64,000 bases of DNA from Prorocentrum cordatum (GCA_963575745.1 CAUYUJ010000148.1:603344-667343), one strand, 5' to 3'. Positions 45,222 through 55,094 are shown, numbered from the stretch's first letter. A program made the numbers and translations. The notes: generated from the sequence alone by a model not told the origin.

Positions 45222-48200
45222 TTAAAAGCGCTCAGGGCCTGTAAGGCGCGTTCTCACGCACGAGATGGCTGGATCGGCCTTTTCCCCGGCAGTCACAACA
45301 GCAACTGAGTTCGCGAATTTCTTCTGCGCGTTGAGACGGGTCGCCTTCTCTGCGAACACAAGCTTACAATCAGGCTCATACAAAGTCCATTTAGACTCGC
45401 TCCGCTCGCTCATTCCCCGAATTATCTCGTGCAAAGATGGGTGCGCAGCTATGAACGCTGCCGAACACCAAGCAAACCGATGCACTGTGACTTGCGGCTT
45501 GTAAGCCACGGCGACGCCCGCAGCACCGCGCGTTTCAAGATATACAAACGTGCACACCACGCCGCCGATCAGGGCTGCCGCGAACTGGACGCGCTGCCCA
45601 GGAGACTCCACATCCTTAACAACGAACACGTCCGCCTCTGGACGAGTCGCAACTACGCCGGCCCCGTTCCTATTTAGTACGTCAGCAACACGGCTCGCCT
45701 CCGGGAGGGCCACGGACTTATCGAAGAAAACATTCTTGCCGCGCAGTCGTGCGACGTGCGGCGCCTCGGCTGCGGACTGTCTCTTGGCCTTCGCCACGTA
45801 TGCATTGACCCTCTTTCTCTCCGTCGCTACTTGGTCGAGGACGCCCTTGAGCTCCTCCTGATGGTGACGCACCCCCGAAATCAGAAGATAGTTTGGGTCC
45901 TCCTCCTCCGCCGCGTCCTCCCCCCCCGTCCTCCTCCTCCCCCCCCGCCCCCCCCCGTCCTCCCCCCCCGTTTTTTGCTGTGTTGCATCATCAGCATTGC
46001 ATTGTTTTCCTGCGTTGCATGTCGCCGCTTTGACTTGGCTGACCACGTGCCTGTTCGAGTGTTCTCCTCCTCCCCCCCTCAGCCCCCTCCCCCTGTGCAC
46101 AGCTTTTCCCCTGCTGACTTCCCGCGCCCCGCAGGGGCCCTCCGACGTGGCGCCAGGGATGATAGGAGGGCGAGGAGTGTGGGGCCAGGGACGGGAGGGG
46201 GGCGGGGCCAGGGATAGGAGGGTGAGGAGGAAATTTTCATTGTTCCATCCTGGGTCCTCGCTGGCGCAGGCCATCTGGTCCTCCGGGATCTCTCCATTCA
46301 GCACGGAATCGTGAAAACGCTTCTGCCTCTTATTCTGCTGGAACTTCACCTCCTTCTCGTGGTCGGCGGCCCATCCGTCAACCCCGACGGTCCGCGTGCC
46401 CGGGGCGCTCATCAAGTCGACTGGCCGTTTCTGGGAAACAACGCCCTGAACATCGGCGCGCCTGCCCCGAATCCAGGACGTCTCAGTGTTGACGTCGCGC
46501 GCCCTTGCGGGGGCTTCCTTGCGAATGTCCATGCGGACGCGCACTCTTGGCCTGCGAACCGGTCCGTAAATCTTTGCCCAGATCTTAGGCGCCAGCGCCA
46601 CCGCTCGATCGATGTGGCCCTTGCTCCACGGCTGCTTGATCACGAGCTCGTCCTGTATGTAGCCCCCCCACTTGTCTGGCCGATTCGCGCCAGCGAGGTT
46701 GAGGATCTGCGAGAAGTTCTGCTCAAGGCCGCTAGTGCTCGGGCCGTAGGCGCCGAAGGTCATCAGTACTGGCCTCAACGCCCCCACCGGGTGGAGCTTC
46801 GCGTTTCGGGCGTCTTTCTGACACTCGGCAACCGCCATCGCCCACGCGGCAATAGTACCAGTACAAGACGGGTCTATCAGCATCTGCTGCGCTATCGGCC
46901 TCACGTCGTTGAGCTGGCTGAACAGCGCGGTCGGGTTCACGCCGACGAATTCGGCCAAGCTGTCGCAACTTGCTCGCAATTGGGACATAGTCTGATTCCC
47001 TAGGTCATGCTGCGAACCCTGTGCGGGCGCGCCGAGGGACTGCGATAGCTCGCCGAGATTGAATGCCCTCATCGCGTAGATGATCTCGAACTCGGGAATT
47101 TCTGCACGTATGGTCTCGCGGGCCAAGTGGACCCAATTAGCCATCCGTTGCACGCACCTCCTCCTGACGTCGACGGGGACGCCGGCCGCGCATCCCAGCG
47201 TCTTCTGACCATCCATTGCGAGGAGGAGCACGGGCGTCTGAAGTTGCTGCACCATGTACTGCGTGTAGCCGAGCTTCCAACAATGTTCATCAACGAAGAG
47301 AGCATGGATCCTGCTGAGGAAGGCGCGCAAGTTCATGGAAACAGCAGAGACGTCCATGCGCTCGGTGTCCATGACGCGGATGAGCATGTTGCACTCGTCC
47401 CCCGCATCTGCCAGGAGAGCCAACGTGACTGCGCGCTCCACGTCCAGAAAGGACAAGTACGCCGAGGCCAGCTTGCTCTCCTGCTTGCCCACGCGAGAGG
47501 TAGCTATCTGGGTTGCCGTCGCAATCACGCTCTTGAACAGCAGGACGTGTCGCCCGAAAGGCTTCTGCGTCGAATTGAAGCGATGCTTTGCGAAGCTCAG
47601 GTCGCGGATCCTGTTGGCCTGGAACGGGCACTGATCCAACTTCTCATTGTGTTGCTGAAACCATCCCTTGAACGTCGGGGAGTTCTGTATCAGGGTCGTG
47701 ATCGAACCTTTCGCGAGGATCATGATGTCCGCCGTGTCGCTCAGGTACTGGTCTGCAGCCCATGCCCTCGAGCACACCCTCCGGACGCCGTGGGGCTTGT
47801 CCTGCGCAACCTTTTTCAAGTTAGGGAGCACGTCGCGAGAAATGCACCCAGCTGCCTGGGCCCACCCGGCGTCCTCTCAGGGCGCGGAAAATGGGATGGA
47901 GCGGGGGAGGAGAGGAGGAGGGCAGAAGGGAACGGAGGTTGCGGAGGAGGGGGAGAAAGAGGGTTAGGAGAGCACGAGGAGGCGGAGCAGCAGCGGTGGA
48001 GGTGGTGATAAGGGAGGTGGAAGACGAGGGAGAGTGAACGAGGAGAAGGAGGGAGGAGAGTAAAAGAGAAGGAGAGCAGCAGCGGCAGAAGGTCCTTCAA
48101 GAACTTGCCAGCCACTTGCTCCGGCGCTGCAGAGTCAGCTGTATACATCTGCACGGACTCGCACACGCTCTTGAACAGCTTCTGGTCGAATCTGCCGTGC

Positions 48201-49108
48201 TTCTTCGAAAACGGCGGGCCCCGAAATGGCGTGCAAAACTCCCGAAGGACGTGCAGGGAAGCGTCCCGGATGCCAGTCGCTCTGCCGTTGAACGGCGGCT
48301 TTGTCAAATCACATACACCGACGATACCGCTCATCACGTTGATGTTCGCATCGCAGCCCCTGATGCGCATGAGCAGGACCTCCTCCGTAGTGTCTTGCAG
48401 AATAGAAGACACTGTCTTCTTCTTGAAGAAGGAGCGCAATAGAGACCGCAATGCCTCGGCTATGCACCAAACCATGCGTCTCTTCTTTCTTGCTCTTCCG
48501 AATGCGGGGAGGTCGGATGGGCCCTCTCCCCGAACTGCCTGCAGGAGGCTTCTGAAAGTCGAAACAGATGGGGCCCCAGGAACCGTAATTTGGACAGGCG
48601 TCTTCCCAGATGCGATGGTGCCAACGACGACGCTGCTCAGCTCCTTGTGAATCTGTGAGCTCACGTGCTTCTTGATGTTGGATTGGATCAGGACATCAGG
48701 CGAATCCAAACTGAATTGGGCGAGGCCGGGCTTGTTCATCTTGGTGCTTGTAGAGCATATCCAGCAGCCCAGCGCTGGCCTTCCCGTCGACATCGTCGCG
48801 AACGCTGCCCACGTACCGCGGTCTGGGGCCAGAGGGTCCAAGAGGGTTTCGCGCCAGAACCAGTGCGATGTACCCAGGCGTTTAGCTGCGAAACAGATAA
48901 CGCAATCTACAGAATCACACAAGTCGACGTGCTTCTCGTACTTGTCGATGGTGTAGTCACTGAGGCGAGTGAATTGGAAGTCCCTGCACAGCGGCGCCCC
49001 CAGGGCTGGCGGTTGGCTGCTGGCGGCGGGTCGCGGGCGCGTCGCCCCGCCGCTAGGCGCGGCGGACGGCGGCGGAATGGCGTCCAAGAAAACATCCCAG
49101 CCGTCCAT
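45222..49108 (-). CDS. hAT-like/zinc-finger protein with possible BRCT-like C-terminus, interrupted
   Basis: Two frames form one gene. The first (ATG 49108 to about 48090) has C115-x2-C118 then H148-x5-H154, a BED-like zinc-finger pattern, later HGRFDQKLFKSV and MYTADSAAPEQVAGKFLKD. The frame then enters a pyrimidine-rich block (48080-47850) and stops at 47816. The second frame, from about 47831 (LPNLKKVAQDKPHGVRRVCS), continues in register of sense with RFNSTQKPFGR and SGLEQNFSQ (residues 367-375 of this part), which resembles the C-terminal block of hAT transposases. I infer an intron at about 47840-48090, with boundaries I cannot fix; GT-AG is not evident. A second low-complexity block at 45905-46235 may be another, in-frame intron. 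The last 200 residues (LRGKNVFFDKSVALPEASRV onward, with Trp in HRFAWCSAAF) look BRCT-like, tentatively. It is either a diverged transposon or a domesticated gene; no terminal repeats were found. Family assignment is inference. Confidence 0.5.
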
Positions 49109-49618
49109 TGCCGGCAGATGGAGTCTGGCGTCAGCCAGGAAGCGAGGGGTGGTCTAAGGAAAGGGGGGCGGTGAAGGAGGTCAGGAGGAGGAGGGGGGAG
49201 GAGAGAGGCGGTGGAGGAGGTCGAGGAAATCGTGGTGGTGGAGACGAGGAGAGGAGGAGGAGGGCGGCGGGAGGAGAGACGGCCGGCCGGCGCGCGCCGC
49301 AGGGGCTGGCGAGGCCGAGGCGGCCGAGGGCTTCCGCGAGGCCGGGGCGGGCCGGCCCCGCTCGAGCCTCCGCGTCGTCGGACGACGAGGAAGGAGGATG
49401 AGGAGGAGGAGAGGGAGAGGAGGAGGAGGAGGAGGAGGAGGAGGAGGAGGAGGAGGAGGAGGAGGAGGAGAATGAGGAGGAAGGAGGAGGGGGAGGAGGA
49501 AGGAGGAGGGGGAGGAGGAGGGGGTAGGGGAGAGGAGGACGAGGGGGGGGCTAACCACGCACGCACGCACACACGCACACACACACACACACACACACTC
49601 ACTCACTCACTACTCGAA
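49109..49618. repeat. GGA block and (AC)/(ACGC) microsatellite
   Basis: GGA repeats at 49395-49530 and CA/ACGC/ACTC repeats at 49555-49612; GC-rich unique sequence before them. Ser/Pro/Leu-rich frames are artefacts. Confidence 0.85.
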
Positions 49619-49728
49619 GCAACATCGATACCGCTACTCGCTGGACCTCGCCCGGGGCGCGTTCGGATCAGAATCTCGAGGCGAATCCAGCCGCGGCGAC
49701 GAGTGTCATCCAGCGGTATCGACATTGC
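49619..49728. mobile_element. Small foldback element
   Basis: 17-bp arms GCAACATCGATACCGCT (49619-49635) and AGCGGTATCGACATTGC (49712-49728) pair with one mismatch. The interior ('ctggacctcgcccggggcg' through 'ctcgaggcgaatccag') is related to dispersed copies at 10645-10730 and 28070-28130. Confidence 0.65.
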
Positions 49729-50126
49729 TTCATCCACCAGGTGTCAGGAGGAGAACCGCCTTCTCCTCCTCCTCCAGCTTGGGATCCTCAAGTGGCGGTG
49801 CTGTTGTGATGTTGTTGTGATGATAATGAGGATGAGGATCAGGATGGCGATGAGGAGCGTTCTGGTACGCCGGCGCTCTGCCTATTCGTCGCGCTGGCTA
49901 GGCTACCTCAGGATTCAAGCTGCAATCGGCCTCCTTAGGATGCCCTATCGCAGATCTAACAACGAGTGCGCTGCATAACGTCCTGCGCCGCCTAGGCTGA
50001 CAGGGAAAATGCGAGCGCCGTCTATTCAACGTGTCTTCCCTGCTCCTCCTCCCTCCCTCTCCTCCCTCTCTCCCCGTCTCCTCCTCCTCCTCCATCTTCT
50101 TCCTTCCAGGCAACAGGCCAGCAACA
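49729..50126. other. Intergenic, TCC tract, no gene
   Basis: Unique sequence with a short GAT-rich region near 49800 and a TCC tract at 50035-50105, downstream of the minus-strand gene that ends at 50127. Confidence 0.5.
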
Positions 50127-50900
50127 CTACGAGGCCTCGCGCGCAGCCCGCGCAGCCACCGCTCCCATTCCGCGCGGTGGACTCGTGAACATCCTATCGA
50201 TCTTATCGAGTTTCTCAGTCACCGCGGCCAGCTTCGCGTCCACTACAGTCTGCCACGAGTCCACTGCAGTGCCAAGCCCCTTCAGCTTCGCGTCCACGTT
50301 GGTCTGCAACGATTCCGCTGCAGCCTCGAGCCTCTCGAGCTTCGAGTCCACTGCAGTCTGCATAACGTCCAGCCTGTCGAGCGTCCTCTGCAGCGCATCG
50401 AGCTTCGCATCGAGCGTCGTCTGCATCGCGTCGATCTTCGCATCGAGCGTCGTCTGCATCGCGTCGATCTTCGGGGGCGTCGGCTGCATCGCGACGAGCC
50501 CTGGAGCACCGGGCAGCGGGGCCTGGACAACGCCACCGGCGAGCTGACCCTGGGCCGCGGGGTCGGGGGGCCCTGCAGGACCACCGGGGAGCGCTGGAGG
50601 AGCGACGGCGTCCTGCGTGTCAGGCTGATCAGGCTCAGCAGCACGGATAGAGTCCTCATGCGTCCACACTTCCTCGATCCTCGACCCGAACTCACGTGTG
50701 CACGCGTAACAGTAGCCGCACTTGACGTCCGTGCGCCGCACGTGGAGCTCAGATGCAATATGTTCTGGAGTCATGCAAACGCCCTTGCTGCTGCACATGT
50801 AACACCGCCAGTTATCATTTACCCACTTGCACCAAGGAGCCGGCCTCCATGCCCCGTTCTGCAGCCTGACCTGCTGAGGGGGTTCCCACGAAGCGTCCAT
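50127..50900 (-). CDS. Zinc-finger-like / coiled-coil protein, unknown function
   Basis: 257 residues from ATG 50900 (the frame is open further upstream only through non-ATG codons and the relic leader). Residues 1-75 are Trp/Cys-rich: WCKWVNDNWRC, then C-x2-C (CYMC) with H-x5-H (HIASELH), followed by CGYCYAC; this suggests one or two zinc sites of a kind I cannot assign to a named family. A Pro/Gly/Ala linker (90-140) leads to a C-terminal helix of 11-residue repeats, KIDAMQTTLDA, KLDALQRTLDR and so on, which should form a right-handed-type coiled coil or bundle. No enzyme signature. It lies on the same strand as its neighbours with its own relic leader copies at 50963-50998, so it is probably an independently transcribed, intronless retrocopy-derived gene. 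Confidence 0.6.
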   Translation of the reverse strand: MDASWEPPQQVRLQNGAWRPAPWCKWVNDNWRCYMCSSKGVCMTPEHIASELHVRRTDVKCGYCYACTREFGSRIEEVWTHEDSIRAAEPDQPDTQDAVAPPALPGGPAGPPDPAAQGQLAGGVVQAPLPGAPGLVAMQPTPPKIDAMQTTLDAKIDAMQTTLDAKLDALQRTLDRLDVMQTAVDSKLERLEAAAESLQTNVDAKLKGLGTAVDSWQTVVDAKLAAVTEKLDKIDRMFTSPPRGMGAVAARAAREAS

Positions 50901-50962
50901 CGTTGATGTAGTAGTAAAGTGATTTGATGTTGTAGTAAAGTGATGTGCCTGACTGCGTGGGT

Positions 50963-50998
50963 CTTCGAGCAAAATGCTCGAACCAAAAAAGCTATATT
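50963..50998 (-). other. Two relic spliced-leader copies in tandem
   Basis: On the minus strand TAGCTTTTTTGGTTCGAG (50994-50977; 14 of 18 match the leader) is followed directly by GCATTTTGCTCGAAG (50977-50963), close to the leader 3' part CCATTTTGGCTCAAG. Tandem truncated leaders are what successive rounds of trans-splicing and re-integration would leave. The inner copy is also a perfect 8-bp-stem palindrome, a property the leader itself shows. Confidence 0.6.
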
Positions 50999-51021
50999 AC
51001 GATGGGTATCTCTCGCCTAAA

Positions 51022-51876
51022 GATAGCTATTTGCTTGGCCCGACCCCACGAGGCAGGAGGAGGAGGATGAGGAGGGAGGAGGGGTCCCAGCAGGGCTTTT
51101 TTCCCAACCATCCTGCGGCTCGTTTTGAAGAGACAGCGCCCCGCGTTCCCACCTTCTTCCCGCTGCCCCCTCCCTCCTCCCATCTTCATCACTTCGTCTT
51201 AACAGCTTCGGAAACTACACGGATGGAGGTCGCTTTCCCAACCACCCTGTGGTGTTGGGTCCTCGTTTTGAAGAGACAGCGCCAGTCGGGCTGGCTGGTT
51301 CGGCCTCGTTTAACGTTTGTTGGCCGGTTCGGCCACAGGGTTCGCATGCTCCCCAACACCCATTTTGGGCAATCAGCCTTAGACATATCATCCGTTGTTA
51401 CGGATGGTCGTGTCGAAGTCTTCTGAAGCTGGGCGGGGGTGGAGCATGGGTCAGCCGAAGCAGCTGAGGGCGGATGGGTCAGCCGAAGCAGCTGGCACGG
51501 ATTATGCCTTAGAGGAGATGGCGGAGAAGAGGAGGCGGACGAGAGGAGAGGATGCTCTTGTCCTGCACACGATGGCCAGGGAGGCGGAGGGGAGGAGATG
51601 AAATGAGGCGGTGGAGTGGAGAGGAGAGGAGGGAGGGAGGAGGGACGGAGGGAGGAGGGAGGGAGGCAGAGGAGGATGCGGCACTGATTCAAACTGACTA
51701 GTAGGTAGGTAGGAGGAGAAGGATGAGGAGGGGGAGGAGGAGGGGGGGGAGGGGGAGGAGGAGGAGGGGAGGGAGCCCAGCACACCTCGCGTTTCCTGGG
51801 GTTCCGCTTAAAACCGCTTCGGTATTTTAGCCTGGGGTGTCGATAGCTATTTGTTTGGCCCGACCCCGCGAGGCAG
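51022..51876 (+). repeat. 35-bp direct repeats bracketing the 0.74 kb repeat
   Basis: The 35 bases at 51022-51056 ('gatagctatttgcttggccc...') recur at 51842-51876 with two differences. They enclose copy 1 of the 0.74 kb repeat. The motif TAGCTATTTG..TGGCCCGA loosely resembles a plus-strand relic leader with a 3-base insertion. Confidence 0.75.
51081..51817 (+). mobile_element. 0.74 kb repeat, copy 1
   Basis: Nearly identical to 58645-59389 in the same orientation (constant offset of 7572 bases over most of its length), so a recent duplication. It holds an internal direct repeat ('ctcgttttgaagagacagcg' near 51120 and 51262), a doubled 'gggtcagccgaagcagctg', and a GGA tract. There is no coding capacity and no clear terminal inverted repeats; a non-autonomous mobile element or segmental duplication. 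Confidence 0.75.
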
Positions 51877-51886
51877 ACGACACCGC

Positions 51887-53398
51887 TCACCAGCGCTGAA
51901 GAGAGAGGCTGCACTTCTTTTCACTCCAAGGCTTGCCCGAGGCAAGGTCGGTTCGCTCTGCGAGCGTGCATGCAAACAGACATGGCAACAGCGATCGAAA
52001 ACTCTGCCGGCAGAGATGCACACTAAAGGATACTCGGTCGTTCAGCCTGACATATAGCTGAGACCTTCTGTTGGCGCAAATCAATTCGCGCTGAGATGCA
52101 CACTGCACGGGCCGCAGGTGGGCCATTCGAAGTATGGTGTAATGGGGCCCCTTGTGGGCCATTCCCTCACAGATGTCTATAGACCAATGAACTCTAGAAG
52201 GTCCTGGGGGGTCATAGCATCTGGCCTGGCATTGTTGCCAGTGCAGAAGCGGAAACTGGGCATCGCCCGCGGCATGCGGGATGTGTTTGCACTGCCGCGG
52301 TGCAAGTTCCACATATCTCATTACACAAAGCCCAGGCTTGCCTAGGAAAATCACCTGTTCCTTGTTGGTACTCCAGCTCTCCAGAAACAGCGGTCCATGT
52401 CGGAGGTCTGTTTCCGCCGTCAGGACTGATATACAGAACCATTGCAGGTAGTAGTTGCAGTCCCGATGCCAATCGCACGGGTTCTTGTGGGCGAGCTCGG
52501 TGGCGTCGCCCACACCTTGCTCGACGTAGTCACCGCCGCAATTGTGAAACTTGATGTTGTAGGCCTTGACCAACTCCGCCAGCACAAAGGAGAACTGATG
52601 ACGTCGGAGGATGATCTTGAGAGCCTCTTGCCAAGCGCCGCGGTAGATATTCTGAATACTGTCGACGCACGTGCGCCCCGTCCCACGATTGTGCTTCGTG
52701 GCGGGCATGGACGCCAACAACGCCATGTCGACAGAAACTCTGTGCAAGGCGAGCAAGTCCTCGGCGTCCAGGCCGAGGTCGATCACGACGAAGCCGTGAT
52801 CCATGAAGAAACGCCATGCCGCATCCCCATCTGCACGTTGCGCCACGGTCTCCGCAAAGAACACACCTGGAGGCGGCCCTGCTGGCGGCGCGGGCACCCT
52901 CGGCGGCGGCGGTATCTGCAGGGCCGACGGCGGCGGCCCTGCTGGGGGCCTGGGTACGCTCGGCGGAGGTGTGCTCGGCGGCGGCCGCGCCGACGCGTTC
53001 ACCACCGCGTCCGCCAGGGCGGGGGCTGCAGGACTCACCGGGCCATTCGGCGGCGACCCTGCGGGCGCTGGCGCCCGGCGCTGGGACCACCGGGTCCGCC
53101 AGGGAATTTTCGGGTCAGCAGTAGCTGCAGACAGGAGGATCGACGACGGCGACTCCGCCGGCGGCTCGGGATCGTCGGACCAGTTCTCGGACGCGTCGGG
53201 CCCGTGCACGGCGAGCCTGTCTCCCGCGAGCCTGAGCACTTTCACGGCACACATGGCGCCCACGACCATGCCTACGGCACACATGGCGACGCCCATAACA
53301 TATGGCTCCATGGCACGGCGCGGGTGCAGCCTTGAGCTGCTGGCGTCTGCACCTTGAGGAAGCCCAAACGGCTGCGGATGAGCACCGTCAAAACTCAT
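51887..53398 (-). CDS. Membrane-anchored 2-oxoglutarate/Fe(II) oxygenase, phytanoyl-CoA dioxygenase-like
   Basis: 503 residues from ATG 53398. A short N-terminus is followed by one predicted membrane helix (VMGVAMCAVGMVVGAMCAV, 34-52), an acidic/Ser stretch, and a Pro-rich region with PPAGPPP repeats (135-180). The oxygenase domain spans about 195-415: HGFVVIDLG, then CDWHRDCNYY with the iron-binding H311-x-D313, GPLFLESWSTNK (typical of the phytanoyl-CoA dioxygenase branch), GDAQFPLLHW with the likely distal His386, and SRVHW with the likely 2-oxoglutarate Arg402. Motif spacing is plausible for an active enzyme. The last 70 residues are Ser/Arg/Leu-rich and may be 3' untranslated or frameshifted. 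Substrate unknown; with a single N-terminal anchor it should sit at a membrane. No relic leader was found upstream. The tail overlaps the edge of the repeat at 51842-51876. Confidence 0.65.
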   Translation of the reverse strand: MSFDGAHPQPFGLPQGADASSSRLHPRRAMEPYVMGVAMCAVGMVVGAMCAVKVLRLAGDRLAVHGPDASENWSDDPEPPAESPSSILLSAATADPKIPWRTRWSQRRAPAPAGSPPNGPVSPAAPALADAVVNASARPPPSTPPPSVPRPPAGPPPSALQIPPPPRVPAPPAGPPPGVFFAETVAQRADGDAAWRFFMDHGFVVIDLGLDAEDLLALHRVSVDMALLASMPATKHNRGTGRTCVDSIQNIYRGAWQEALKIILRRHQFSFVLAELVKAYNIKFHNCGGDYVEQGVGDATELAHKNPCDWHRDCNYYLQWFCISVLTAETDLRHGPLFLESWSTNKEQVIFLGKPGLCVMRYVELAPRQCKHIPHAAGDAQFPLLHWQQCQARCYDPPGPSRVHWSIDICEGMAHKGPHYTILRMAHLRPVQCASQRELICANRRSQLYVRLNDRVSFSVHLCRQSFRSLLPCLFACTLAERTDLASGKPWSEKKCSLSLQRW

Positions 53399-53722
53399 AG
53401 TGCGGTTATCTGGTCATCTTCGCGCCCTCGCGCCGCCCCTCTCGAGGAAGGCGGCTTTCCAGGCTTCCAGGCATTGGCCGCGAGGCGCGAGACGCTATGA
53501 CGCTATGACGATATGTGTTATGCGCTATGTTATGATGTTATGATCTCCGCGCCCCTCGGAGGATGGCAGGAGGGGGAGAGCGAGGAGGGGGGGGAGGAGG
53601 AGTAGGAGGAGGAGGAGGATGAGGAGGAGAAGGAGGAGGAAGAGGGAATCTCCTCCTCCTCCTCCCCCGTCTCCACCTCATCCTCTTCTTCATCAAGCGG
53701 CTCTCGGAGGCGGGGCGTCAGA
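53399..53722. repeat. Spacer: 'gctatgac' repeats and GGA-to-TCC switch
   Basis: 'gacgctatgacgctatgacg' type repeats at 53490-53545 lie upstream of the oxygenase; GGA repeats at 53558-53645 switch to TCC at 53650-53672. Confidence 0.6.
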
Positions 53723-54648
53723 ATGTTGCCGCCACCCAGGCCCCCGCCGATGCGGCCTCCCGACAGGGCCCCGCCGATGCGGCCTCCTGCGCTGCGCTGC
53801 AAGGCTGGGCCGAGGCCACCACCGGGGTCGCCGCCCGTTCATCTCAGAAAGAAGGTGAAGCTGGAGCCGACGCCGCCTCCCGGGCCGCCGCCCTGTCATC
53901 TCCTCAACAATGCGGTGGGGGATCCATACCTCCTCGCGGAGCCGGGCCTCACGGAGGCGAAAGAGGTGGAGGAGCATGACTACCAGCAGGAGGGCCAGTA
54001 CCAGCAGGGTTACCAGCAGGGCTACCACCACCAGGGCTACCAGCAGGGCCAGCGCCAGCAGGGCCAGGACCAGCAGGGCTACCAGCAGGACGGTGACCAG
54101 CAGGGCCTGGACCATAAGGTCCAGCACCAGAAGGCCCTCGCGGAGGCGAAGGAGGAGCAGGCGGCGGAGCCAGGCCTCGCGAAGAAGGAGCCCGACCTCG
54201 CGGGGTTCGTGAAGGCGAAGGCGAAGGAACTGGCCCTCCTGCTAGCCCTGGGCCAGCAGGGCTACCACCAGAAGTGCCAGGACCAGCAGGGCTACCAGCA
54301 GGGCCAGCACCAGACGGGCCAGTGCCAGCAGCAGGGCTATCAGCAGGACGGTGACCAGCAGGGCCTGGACCAGAAGGCCCAGCACCAGACGGGCCAGCAG
54401 CGGGGCCTCCTCGCGGAGGCGAAGGAGGCGGCGAAGCCAGTACCAAAGGGCCAGTACCAGCAGGGCCTCGCGCGAAGAAGGAGGACCCATACCAATCGCT
54501 GGAGGTGCTGATGCGCGAGGAGAAGGAGGCGGAGGCCCAGTGGTCGGATCACCAGAAAAATTCACAGGCGCGGGTGGCAAGGAGAAGCGACGCCCCCACC
54601 GCCAGGGGGGCCACCTCCAGCGAGGATGCCCATGATGCCCCTGCCCAA
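53723..54648 (+). CDS. Gln/Gly-rich repeat protein, exon(s) of a multi-exon gene
   Basis: Pro-rich start, then KKVKLEPTPPPGPPP, DPYLLAEPGLTEAKEVEEHD and long QQGYQQGQ repeats (53973-54470) in which a segment of about 150 bases has been duplicated; between the repeats is ALAEAKEEQAAEPGLAKKEP. The Gln-rich frame runs to 54511, but the best-looking downstream peptide, AKKEDPYQSLEVLMREEKEA and EAQWSDHQK, is in another frame from about 54472 to 54648. Either a frameshift, an unrecognised intron or a repeat read in several frames explains this. From about 54648 an intron begins and coding appears to resume at 54768. The start codon is uncertain. Function unknown. Confidence 0.45.
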
Positions 54649-54706
54649 GGCGGGGATAATATATCCCCGCCTCGGGGAGTAGGGCGGTGATAGTATATCC
54701 CCGCCC
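54648..54706. repeat. Two 25-bp hairpins with TATCCCCGCC arms
   Basis: 54648-54672 is AGGCGGGGATA-ATA-TATCCCCGCCT (11-bp perfect arms); 54682-54706 is the same structure with one mismatch. A third half-copy TATATCCCCGCC lies at 54847-54858. The first begins exactly where the inferred intron starts; the third lies in the next inferred intron. Confidence 0.85.
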
Positions 54707-54767
54707 TCTGGCTCCTCGCGCTGTTGGTCACTGGTGGTGGTGGTGGTGTCAATTCCCTTCTCCTCAG

Positions 54768-54830
54768 GCTTGGGCGCACTCTTGGCGTCGCAAGTTGTAC
54801 GAGGACGGGGGAGGACAACAATACAGGCAA
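54768..54830 (+). CDS. Inferred internal exon of the Gln-rich gene
   Basis: It follows a textbook pyrimidine tract and AG ('aattcccttctcctcag', ending 54767). It reads AWAHSWRRKLYEDGGGQQYR and ends at CAA 54830, where a GC-type donor (gctccc) would keep the frame into 54915. The exon is short and the boundaries are inferred. At the 5' side, AGGC occurs at both ends of the upstream intron, so the exact cut is ambiguous. Confidence 0.4.
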
Positions 54831-54914
54831 GCTCCCCCCTCTGCCCTTATATCCCCGCCCCCCCCCCTCGGAGGTGGGGGAAAGGGAATAGGGGGCAGGG
54901 TGGGGGCCTGACAG

Positions 54915-55094
54915 GGAAAGGGGCTTCCCATCTACCAATTGCACGGCTACTTCGAGGACTGGACCGGCGTCGCGCAACGCATCATGGAGAAGAGGACGGC
55001 CGCAGAGGGGCGGCTGAGCCGCATGGCACTCGACGCCCGCGGCAGGCGCGAGATTCTAGAGGCGGACATCGCCAGGAGGGCGGGAGGCGCCTAA
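54915..55094 (+). CDS. Inferred terminal exon of the Gln-rich gene
   Basis: It begins after 'gcctgacag' and reads GKGLPIYQLHGYFEDWTGVA, then a charged helix ending ILEADIARRAGGA and a TAA at 55092-55094. Only this frame has protein-like composition, and the others contain stops. It probably joins 54830. Function unknown. Confidence 0.5.
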   Translation, partial: GKGLPIYQLHGYFEDWTGVAQRIMEKRTAAEGRLSRMALDARGRREILEADIARRAGGA

